Source: Mycobacterium sp. (GTDB lineage: Bacteria > Actinomycetota > Actinomycetes > Mycobacteriales > Mycobacteriaceae). Taken from it: a stretch of 42,220 bases of DNA. Shown here one piece after another: positions 36,292-42,220 of the stretch (the first letter of the stretch is position 1; each line of letters starts with the position of its first letter). The position numbers and the translations under genes were made by a program. The DNA lies in assembly GCA_020438865.1 (NCBI GenBank), contig JAGQTU010000029.1, positions 1 to 42,220 on the forward strand. Direction: 5' to 3'. The notes below the pieces were generated by a model. It saw only the letters and a program-made list of their open reading frames with translations, was not told the origin of the DNA and made no database searches.

Positions 36292-37035
36292 GTGATGGAC
36301 CCGGATCCGCCCCAGCCGCCCGAGAACCTCGCCCGGCGCGCCGAGCACGCGGCCGAACAAGCCGAGGCGTTGCTGCCCTCGTGGCTTCGGCCGGGCGACC
36401 CCGAGAGCCGGTGGCCGGTGCTGTTCGCGCTCATCACCGCGATCGTGGTGCAGCGGCTCATTCCGGAGCAGTACACGCTGGTGCCTCGGTGGCCGCTGAT
36501 CTCCCTGGAGGTCGCGCTGGTGTTGGTGCTGCTGGTGCTCAACCCCGTCAGGCTGAGCCGGTCCACCGTCACCGGCAAGTACGTCAGCTGGGTCCTGCTG
36601 GCGGCGATCACGGTGGACAACACCCTGTCGGCCTTCCATCTGGATCGCAAGATCGTGACCGGCGCCGTCAGCAACAACCCCGCAGTGCTGCTGGGCGGCG
36701 GCGCCGGGATCTTCGTCACCAACATCATCGTGTTCGGCGTCTGGTTCTGGGAGCTCGACCGCGGCGGCCCGTTCGCCCGCAAGGCCGGCGAAAACCCCTA
36801 TCCCGACTTCATGTTTCCGCAAATGAGCGGGGTCCCCGCCCAGGTGGCCAGGCCGGACTGGCGACCGACGTTCGTCGACTACCTCTACGTCAGCATCACC
36901 AACGTGATGGCGTTCTCCCCCACCGACACGATGCCGCTCTCGGCGCGCGCGAAACTCCTGATGACCGTGCAGGCGACGGTGGCGGTCTCCACCCTGGTGC
37001 TGGTGGTGGCGCGGGCGGTCAACGTCCTGCCCTGA
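36292..37035 (+). CDS. Multi-pass membrane protein, uncharacterised
   Basis: 247 residues. A charged, Ala/Glu-rich N-terminal helix (ENLARRAEHAAEQAEALL) is followed by about five hydrophobic segments: PVLFALITAIVVQRLI, LISLEVALVLVLLVLNPV, YVSWVLLAAITVDNTL, GIFVTNIIVFGVWFWEL and TVQATVAVSTLVLVVARAV. Conserved-looking stretches are YPDFMFPQM and DYLYVSITNVMAFSPTD. The last resembles the pore-proximal segment of some small channel-like and DUF1345-like proteins, but I cannot assign a function. The start is GTG 36292 or the adjacent ATG 36295. Confidence 0.75.
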   Translation: MMDPDPPQPPENLARRAEHAAEQAEALLPSWLRPGDPESRWPVLFALITAIVVQRLIPEQYTLVPRWPLISLEVALVLVLLVLNPVRLSRSTVTGKYVSWVLLAAITVDNTLSAFHLDRKIVTGAVSNNPAVLLGGGAGIFVTNIIVFGVWFWELDRGGPFARKAGENPYPDFMFPQMSGVPAQVARPDWRPTFVDYLYVSITNVMAFSPTDTMPLSARAKLLMTVQATVAVSTLVLVVARAVNVLP

Positions 37036-37099
37036 TCGGGGATCACCCGGGTCGTTCGCCGGGCGACGGCGCGACTACCGACGACGGCCCGCTGAGGCC

Positions 37100-37492
37100 T
37101 CAGTTGGCGATGTGGGCCACGGGGCGGTGAATGCCACAGCTACAGGCGTCGATCGACGGGCAGGTGCAGGCCATCCCCCACTCCACGACCTCGCGGGCCC
37201 GGGCCAAAAGGGCCATCTGCGAGTCGATTTCGGCCAGCTTCGCCTGCGCCAGCGCCCGGCTGGCCGGCCGGCCCGGCTCGTCGTCGGCGAACAGCAAGGC
37301 GATCTCCTCGAGCGAGAAGCCGGCGATCTTGCACATCCGGATGACCTCGAGTCGACTCAGGGCGGATTCGTCATAGCGCCGTTGGCCACCGACCCGTTGG
37401 GTGGCGGTCAGCAGGCCGATCTGCTCGTAGTAGCGCAGCGTGGTCGGCGCCACGCCGGCCCGGCGGGCGACCTCCCCGATCGTCATGGCCAT
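37100..37492 (-). CDS. MerR-family regulator with cysteine-rich tail
   Basis: 130 residues. The N-terminal MerR winged helix is TIGEVARRAGVAPTTLRYYE followed by QIGLL. Then come a dimerisation coiled coil (about 75-105) and a C-terminal sensor tail C109-T-C111-x5-C117-S-C119 with H122. The CxC-x5-CxC pattern differs from the CX2CXCX5C of SoxR and points to a metal or redox (Fe-S or thiol) sensor. ATG 37492 has GGGAGG 4 nt upstream. It is divergent from a PPOX-fold gene across a perfect 22-bp palindrome, its probable operator. Confidence 0.88.
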   Translation of the reverse strand: MAMTIGEVARRAGVAPTTLRYYEQIGLLTATQRVGGQRRYDESALSRLEVIRMCKIAGFSLEEIALLFADDEPGRPASRALAQAKLAEIDSQMALLARAREVVEWGMACTCPSIDACSCGIHRPVAHIAN

Positions 37493-37514
37493 CGAACCTC
37501 CCGCAAACCGGTGC

Positions 37515-37545
37515 TTGACTTAGAGTCAACTCTAAGTCCTTGACT
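37515..37545 (+). promoter_or_regulatory. MerR-type operator/promoter with 19-bp spacer
   Basis: The perfect palindrome GACTTAGAGT-CA-ACTCTAAGTC (37517-37538) lies between TTGACT (37515-37520, a good -35 box) and TTGACT (37540-37545, a weak -10 box). This gives the 19-bp spacer typical of MerR-activated promoters. Six nt further on is the ATG of the PPOX gene (37552), predicting a leaderless activated mRNA. The same palindrome would also control the divergent merR gene. Confidence 0.65.
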
Positions 37546-37551
37546 GGTGGC

Positions 37552-37989
37552 ATGGACACCGCACTGCCCCACAGCCGCTACGCCCTGCTGCGCACCTACC
37601 GCCGCGACGGCACCCCGGTCGACACCCCGATCTGGTTTCATCTGGACGGCCGCACGCTGGTCTTCCGCACCAAGGTGGGGCCGAAGACCAAGCGGCTGAC
37701 CGCCAACCCGCGCGTGGAACTGCGGGTCTGCGACCACCGCGGCCGGGCAGCCGAGTCCGCGAGCGCGGTCGCCGGGCGGGCCAGCCTGCTGTCCGGAGCC
37801 GAAGCCGAACGGGCCAACACCGCTCTGCACGACCGCTACGGCTGGCAGTACAACGTCGTTCCGTTGCTGAAGATCCCCGGCGTCACCAATGTGCACGCGG
37901 GCCTCCCGCTGCGCGAGAAGCTGCGGCGCGCCCGCGACCGCAACGTGTGGTCGGACAGCGCCATCGTGCGGGTCGACCTGGAGGGTTGA
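37552..37989 (+). CDS. PPOX-class (F420- or flavin-dependent) enzyme
   Basis: 145 residues of the pyridoxamine-5'-phosphate-oxidase-like split barrel: YALLRTYRRDGTPVDTPIWF, followed by DGRTLVFRTKVGPKTKRLTANPRVELRVCD split by short turns, then a C-terminal region with YGWQYNVVPL. Mycobacterial members of this class usually bind F420 or FMN and reduce diverse substrates, so the cofactor is an inference. A TTG at 37540 is an alternative start inside the operator; ATG 37552 is preferred. The gene is probably induced by the divergent MerR sensor. Its stop is 3 nt from the convergent dnaE1 stop. Confidence 0.8.
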   Translation: MDTALPHSRYALLRTYRRDGTPVDTPIWFHLDGRTLVFRTKVGPKTKRLTANPRVELRVCDHRGRAAESASAVAGRASLLSGAEAERANTALHDRYGWQYNVVPLLKIPGVTNVHAGLPLREKLRRARDRNVWSDSAIVRVDLEG

Positions 37990-37992
37990 GGG

Positions 37993-40900
37993 CTAACCGC
38001 CCAGGCAGCCCGGGCCGAGCAGGGCCTTGAGATCGCCCATCAGCGCCGAGGACGGTGTCACCCGCAGCGACTGGTCGAGTTCGAGTGTGGTGATGCGGTC
38101 CCCGCTGATCAGCCGCAGGTGGACCTGCGAGGTGCCTGGATGGCGCGCCAGCACCTGCTTGAGCGCCGACACCTTGTCGATGGTGCACTGCCGGGTCGGT
38201 AGGCTCACCGCCAGCGGCCGGTCCGCCCGGGCCCCCGAGAAGTCCGGCACCACCAGATCATTGGCGAACAGCGTGATCCGGTCGTCCTGGACCCGCACCT
38301 TCGCCCCGACCAGCACCACGGCGTCGTCGGCGATCTCGGCCCCGCACTGCGAGTACGCCTGCGGGAAGAACATCACCTCGATACCGCCGGTGAGGTCCTC
38401 CAACTGCGCTGAGGCCCAGGGCATTCCGTTCTTGTTCACGCGCCGGTTCACCCCGACGAGGATGCCGCCGACCCGTACCTGGGTGTCGTTGGGCACCTCC
38501 CCGCTGAGGATGGCCGGGATCTGGGTGTCCACCTGGTTGGCGAGCAGGTGGGCCACCCCGTTGAGCGGGTGGCCGGACACGTAGAGGCCGAGCATCTCGC
38601 GCTCCAGGGCGAGCTTGTGTTTGTCGTCCCACTCCTCGTCGGGCACCCGGATGGTGAAGACGGCGTCGGTGCCCGCGTCGGCGTCGCCGCCCCCGAACAG
38701 GTCGAACTGCCCGATCGCCTCGGCCTTCTTGGTGCCCAGCACGGAGTCCACCGCGTCGGTGTGGACCAGGAACAGCCCCTTGCGCGGGTGGTCCAGCGAG
38801 TCGAAAGCGCCGGCCTTGATCAGCGACTCGGTGACCTTCTTGTTGCAGGCCGCGATGTCGATCTTGTTGAGGTAGTCGGAGAAGTCGGTGTATTTGCCCT
38901 TGCCGGTTCGGGTGGCGATCAGCGAGCTCACCACGTTGGCGCCGACGTTGCGGATAGCGCCGAGGCCGAACCGGATGTCGGCACCGACCGAGGCGAAGTT
39001 CAACTCCGATTCGTTGACGTCCGGCGGCAGCACCGTGATGCCGAGCTTGCGGCAGTCCGCGAGATACACCGCGGCCTTGTCCTTGTCGTCACCCACCGAC
39101 GTGAGCAGGCCGGCCATGTACTCACCGGGATAGTTGGCCTTGAGGTAGGCCGTCCAGTACGACACCAGCCCGTACCCCGCCGCGTGCGACTTGTTGAACG
39201 CGTAGTCGGCGAACGGAAGGATGGTGTCCCACAACGCCTTCACCGCGCCGGCCGAGAAGCCGTTGGACTTCATTCCCTCGGAGAAGCCCTCGAACTCCTT
39301 CTCGAGCACCTCACGCTTCTTCTTGCCCATCGCCTTTCGGAGAATGTCGGCTCGGGCGAGCGAATAGCCGGCGACCTTCTGGGCGATGCGCATGATCTGC
39401 TCTTGGTAGACGATCAGGCCGTAGGTCTCGGCCAGGATGTCCTTGAGGGGCTCGGCGAGTTCGGGGTGGATGGGCTTGATCGCCTGCCGGCCGTTCTTGC
39501 GGTCGGCATAGTCGTTGTGGGCGTTCATGCCCATCGGGCCGGGGCGGTACAGCGCGAGCACCGCGACGATGTCCTCGAACCCGGTGGGTTGCATGCGGCG
39601 CAACAGATCTCGCATCGGGCCACCGTCGAGCTGGAACACACCGAGGGTGTCCCCGCGGGACAGCAGCTCGTAGGTCGCGGGGTCGTCCAGCGACAGCGAC
39701 TCGAGCACCAGGTCGACACCGCGGTTGGCCTTGATGTTGGCGATCGCGTCACCGATGATCGTCAGGTTCCGCAGCCCGAGGAAGTCCATCTTCAACAGGC
39801 CGATGGCCTCGCACGACGGGTAGTCCCAGCCGGTGATGACCGCGCCGTCCTGCGGGCGCTTCCACAGCGGGATCGCGTCGATCAGCGGTTCGGAGCTCAT
39901 GATCACCGCGCAGGCGTGCACACCGGCGTTGCGGACCAGGCCCTCCAGCCCGCGGGCGGTCTCGTAGATGGTGCGCACGTCGGGGTCGGTGTCGATCAGG
40001 CCGCGAACCTCGGCGGCTTCCTTGTACCGCTCGTGGTTGGGGTCGGTGATCCCCGACAGCGGGATGTCCTTGGCCATGATCGGCGGCGGCAGCGCCTTGG
40101 TGATCCGGTCGGCGATGGCGAAGCCGGGCTGCCCGTAGTGCACCCGGGCGGAGTCCTTCAGCGCGGCCTTGGTCTTGATGGTGCCGAACGTGATGACCTG
40201 GGCCACCCGGTCGCTGCCGTACTTCTCGGCGGCGTAGCGCACCATCTCACCGCGGCGGCGGTCGTCGAAGTCGATGTCGATATCGGGCATCGACGCGCGT
40301 TCGGGGTTCAGGAACCGCTCGAACAGCAGACCGTGCTCGATGGGGTCGATGTCGGTGATCCGCAGCGCGTAGGCCACCAGCGAGCCGGCGGCCGAACCCC
40401 GGCCCGGACCGACCCGGATGTCGACCGAGCGGGCGTGGTTGATCAGGTCGGCGACGATGAGGAAGTACGACGGGAAGCCCTTGTCGCAGATGACCTCGAT
40501 CTCATAGGCCGCGCGTTCGGTGTAGTCGGCGGGCACCCCGTCGGGGAACCGCCGCGCCAGGCCGCGGTCCACTTCGAGGCGCAGCCAGCTGGCCTGGGTG
40601 TGGCCCTCGGGTACCGGGAAGATCGGCATCCGGTCGCGCGGCGTCCACACGTCGGCATAGGACTGCACCCGCTCGGCGATCAGCAACGTGGAGTCGCACG
40701 CCTCGGGAATCTCGGCGTCCCAGAGCTGGCGCATCTCGGCGGCCGACTTCAGGTAGTAGCCGTCGCCGTCGAACTTGAACCGGTTCGGGTCCGACAGGGT
40801 CTTGCCGGTCTGCACACACAGCAGGGCCTCGTGATTGTGGGCGGCGTCGCGGGTGACGTAGTGGCAGTCGTTGGTGGCCAGCGGCCGGATGCCGAGCTTG

Positions 40901-41526
40901 CGGCCAACCTCGAGCAGCCCGTCGCGGACCCGGCGTTCGATGGACAGCCCGTGGTCCATCAGCTCCAGGAAGTAGTTGTCCGGGCCGAAGATCTCGCGCC
41001 ACCGCGCGGCCGACTCGAGCGCCTCGCGATCGTGGCCGAGGCGCAGCCGGGTCTGCACCTCGCCTGAGGGGCAGCCGGTGGTGGCGATGATGCCCTCGGC
41101 GTGCTCGGCGATGATCTCGGCGTCCATCCGCGACCACTTGCCCAGCTGACCCTCGAACGAGGCCCGCGACGAGAGCCGGAACAGGTTGCGCAAACCGATG
41201 GCGTTCTCGGCCACCATCGTCAGGTGGGTGTAGGAACCGCTGCCGGAGACGTCGTCGCTCTTCTGGCCCGGGTCACCCCACAGGATGCGCCGGGTGTCGA
41301 AACGGGAAGCGGGAGCCACGTACGCCTCGACGCCGATGATCGGTTTGATGCCGACTTTGGTGGCCGCGTTGTAGAACTCGCTGGCACCGAACATGTTTCC
41401 GTGGTCGGTCATGCCGATGGCGGGCATCTCCAGGCGCTGGGCCTCGGCGAGCATGGGGGTGATCTTCGCCGCACCGTCCAGCATCGAGTACTCGGTGTGG
41501 TTGTGCAGGTGCACGAAGCTATCCAT
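37993..41526 (-). CDS. dnaE1: DNA polymerase III alpha subunit DnaE1
   Basis: 1177 residues. The replicative polymerase. The N-terminal PHP domain ([13 protein letters not shown] at residues 6-18, then MTDHGNM) keeps its metal-binding histidines, consistent with the PHP proofreading exonuclease of mycobacteria. Polymerase core: [14 protein letters not shown], catalytic [13 protein letters not shown] (about 412-424), and [11 protein letters not shown]-terminal features: a beta-clamp motif QFDLF (about 938-942), an OB-fold ([18 protein letters not shown]) and a tail domain. Start ATG 41526; a TAGACT -10 box (41541-41536) lies 9 nt upstream, so the leader is very short or absent. Full length and intact. 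Confidence 0.97.
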   Translation of the reverse strand: MDSFVHLHNHTEYSMLDGAAKITPMLAEAQRLEMPAIGMTDHGNMFGASEFYNAATKVGIKPIIGVEAYVAPASRFDTRRILWGDPGQKSDDVSGSGSYTHLTMVAENAIGLRNLFRLSSRASFEGQLGKWSRMDAEIIAEHAEGIIATTGCPSGEVQTRLRLGHDREALESAARWREIFGPDNYFLELMDHGLSIERRVRDGLLEVGRKLGIRPLATNDCHYVTRDAAHNHEALLCVQTGKTLSDPNRFKFDGDGYYLKSAAEMRQLWDAEIPEACDSTLLIAERVQSYADVWTPRDRMPIFPVPEGHTQASWLRLEVDRGLARRFPDGVPADYTERAAYEIEVICDKGFPSYFLIVADLINHARSVDIRVGPGRGSAAGSLVAYALRITDIDPIEHGLLFERFLNPERASMPDIDIDFDDRRRGEMVRYAAEKYGSDRVAQVITFGTIKTKAALKDSARVHYGQPGFAIADRITKALPPPIMAKDIPLSGITDPNHERYKEAAEVRGLIDTDPDVRTIYETARGLEGLVRNAGVHACAVIMSSEPLIDAIPLWKRPQDGAVITGWDYPSCEAIGLLKMDFLGLRNLTIIGDAIANIKANRGVDLVLESLSLDDPATYELLSRGDTLGVFQLDGGPMRDLLRRMQPTGFEDIVAVLALYRPGPMGMNAHNDYADRKNGRQAIKPIHPELAEPLKDILAETYGLIVYQEQIMRIAQKVAGYSLARADILRKAMGKKKREVLEKEFEGFSEGMKSNGFSAGAVKALWDTILPFADYAFNKSHAAGYGLVSYWTAYLKANYPGEYMAGLLTSVGDDKDKAAVYLADCRKLGITVLPPDVNESELNFASVGADIRFGLGAIRNVGANVVSSLIATRTGKGKYTDFSDYLNKIDIAACNKKVTESLIKAGAFDSLDHPRKGLFLVHTDAVDSVLGTKKAEAIGQFDLFGGGDADAGTDAVFTIRVPDEEWDDKHKLALEREMLGLYVSGHPLNGVAHLLANQVDTQIPAILSGEVPNDTQVRVGGILVGVNRRVNKNGMPWASAQLEDLTGGIEVMFFPQAYSQCGAEIADDAVVLVGAKVRVQDDRITLFANDLVVPDFSGARADRPLAVSLPTRQCTIDKVSALKQVLARHPGTSQVHLRLISGDRITTLELDQSLRVTPSSALMGDLKALLGPGCLGG

Positions 41527-41551
41527 AGGCCCGTCAGTCTAGGGCCGCCGG

Positions 41552-41573
41552 GCGACACCATCCGGCGTGTCGC
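41552..41573. terminator. Hairpin GCGACAC-N8-GTGTCGC upstream of dnaE1
   Basis: A 7-bp perfect stem with an 8-nt loop lies in the 94-bp gap between the upstream SecD-like gene and dnaE1, both on the minus strand. It lies before the dnaE1 -10 box, so it may end transcription of the upstream gene. There is no T-tract, so the call is tentative. Confidence 0.4.
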
Positions 41574-41620
41574 ACCCCGTGTCCGGTAAGTCGGGTTGCC
41601 GGGTTCTCGGACCGCGCGGG

Positions 41621-42205
41621 TCAGGTGCCGTCACGCAGCAGCCGGGCGATCTCGGCGGCCTGCTCGGCGGCCACCTCACCGGACATCTGCAGGGTCTGGC
41701 CGTCGATGGGCTGGGTGATGTTGGGCGCCCACACCACCAGCCCGCCCCGCATGAACGCGGCCTGCTGACCGATGTGGGCGGCGGTGAACCGGGCGAAGTC
41801 GGACTGCGATTCGGCGGTCAGGGACAGCTGCACGGTGTAGCCGTTGGCCAGCGGGTTCATGAAGGAATCCGCGTTGGTCAGCTGCAGCCGGACCTCCTCG
41901 GGACCCAGCTCGTAGACGGCGGTGCGGGTGATGTCACAGGTTCGCAGCGGCTGGTTCGGTGGTGTCGGGACCACCGGCGGACACTCCTCCGGCTTGGTCA
42001 CGAAGGCGGCGCGCACCGGGCGGACACCCAGGGGCTTGATGGTGAGCACCGGCGTGGTGCTGGTGGTCGGAGCGACGGGGGCTGCCTGTTCGCGGTGGCG
42101 GGGTGCCAACAGGGCACTCAACAGCGGCACCACGATCGCCGCGATGGCGAGCGCCGCGGTGATCGCGATCAGGATCCGCCGGTTGCGGCGGGCGGTGTCA
42201 GCCAT
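41621..42205 (-). CDS. Membrane-anchored SecD P1-head-like protein
   Basis: 194 residues. One N-terminal signal-anchor helix (ILIAITAALAIAAIVVPLLS, about 10-32) is followed by a Pro/Thr-rich linker and an extracytoplasmic domain of about 130 residues. The domain has RTCDITRTAVYELGPEEVRL, GYTVQLSLTAESQSDFARFT and GGLVVWAPNITQPIDGQTLQ, a layout like the SecDF P1 head subdomain. Two cysteines (EECPPV and RTCDIT) could form a disulfide outside the cell. Function unknown. The start is ATG 42205, 15 nt from the window edge, so the upstream promoter cannot be judged. Confidence 0.78.
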   Translation of the reverse strand: MADTARRNRRILIAITAALAIAAIVVPLLSALLAPRHREQAAPVAPTTSTTPVLTIKPLGVRPVRAAFVTKPEECPPVVPTPPNQPLRTCDITRTAVYELGPEEVRLQLTNADSFMNPLANGYTVQLSLTAESQSDFARFTAAHIGQQAAFMRGGLVVWAPNITQPIDGQTLQMSGEVAAEQAAEIARLLRDGT

Positions 42206-42220
42206 CGGCGCCGGCCGGCT

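Noticed and set aside
37036-37099. Terminator between the membrane-protein gene and merR
   Set aside because: The 64-bp convergent spacer is GC-rich but shows only short imperfect self-complementarity and no T-tract.
38548-41067. An 839-codon open frame on the plus strand opposite dnaE1
   Set aside because: It is the antisense shadow of a GC-rich coding gene: low-complexity Gly/Val/His/Arg composition, no recognisable domain, while the minus-strand frame is a complete DNA polymerase.

Overview
The window looks like the chromosome of a fast-growing, GC-rich mycobacterium (Mycolicibacterium-like). Gene content and order follow, from memory, the Mycobacterium tuberculosis Rv1546-Rv1603 neighbourhood in inverted orientation: dnaE1, ilvA, treYZ-glgX, bioAFD, bioB, nadABC and hisDCBH-priA. 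No rRNA, tRNA, CRISPR array, insertion sequence or prophage was recognised. No gene-free stretch exceeds 300 bp; the longest gaps are 17195-17392 (about 200 bp) and 28045-28198 (about 150 bp).

Layout. (1) 1-4046, minus: histidine operon hisD-hisC-hisB-hisH-priA, each junction overlapping or nearly touching; priA runs off the left edge. (2) 4125-5182, plus: a LysE-type exporter and a deazaflavin-dependent nitroreductase-like protein. (3) 5204-8669, minus: de novo NAD operon nadA-nadB-nadC, with the Nudix-derived repressor NrtR/NadR divergent (8718-9410) over a 23-bp palindrome that contains both -10 boxes. (4) 9453-10790, plus: a large lipase-family protein. (5) 10756-17194: biotin region. bioB-bsaP-DUF2567 (minus) is divergent from the TetR repressor BioQ, and bioA-bioF-bioD-2H phosphoesterase (minus) follows. 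An identical 21-bp BioQ operator/-10 block lies before bioB and before bioF. (6) 17393-25794, plus: an acyltransferase-3/SGNH membrane protein, then the glycogen-to-trehalose operon glgX(treX)-treY-treZ. (7) 25827-31360: an accessory block with a methanethiol S-methyltransferase (MddA-like), a berberine-bridge-type FAD oxidase, a divergent 966-residue LuxR-family ATPase regulator and a DUF4242 protein. (8) 31420-33167, minus: ilvA and a second deazaflavin-dependent protein. (9) 33242-35546, plus: a TetR regulator and an MFS drug exporter sharing three 17-bp operator-like palindromes. (10) 35625-37989: small membrane and SRPBCC proteins, and a cysteine-rich MerR regulator divergent from a PPOX-fold protein across a 22-bp palindrome. 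(11) 37993-42205, minus: dnaE1 and an upstream SecD-P1-head-like membrane-anchored protein.

Most of the window is core metabolism under local, visible regulators: NrtR for NAD, BioQ for biotin, TetR for efflux, MerR for the PPOX gene. Many start codons lie 6-9 nt behind a TANNNT-like -10 box, the arrangement of leaderless mycobacterial transcripts.

The least explained elements are four. The DUF2567 gene carries four 33-bp repeats at its 5' end, each bearing a Shine-Dalgarno-like run and an ATG. The LAL regulator / FAD oxidase / MddA block has no assigned role. Two long intergenic inverted repeats (13434-13493 and 17224-17287) are unexplained. The MerR regulator has a CxC-x5-CxC tail. Functional names rest on recognising families by eye; no database search was run.
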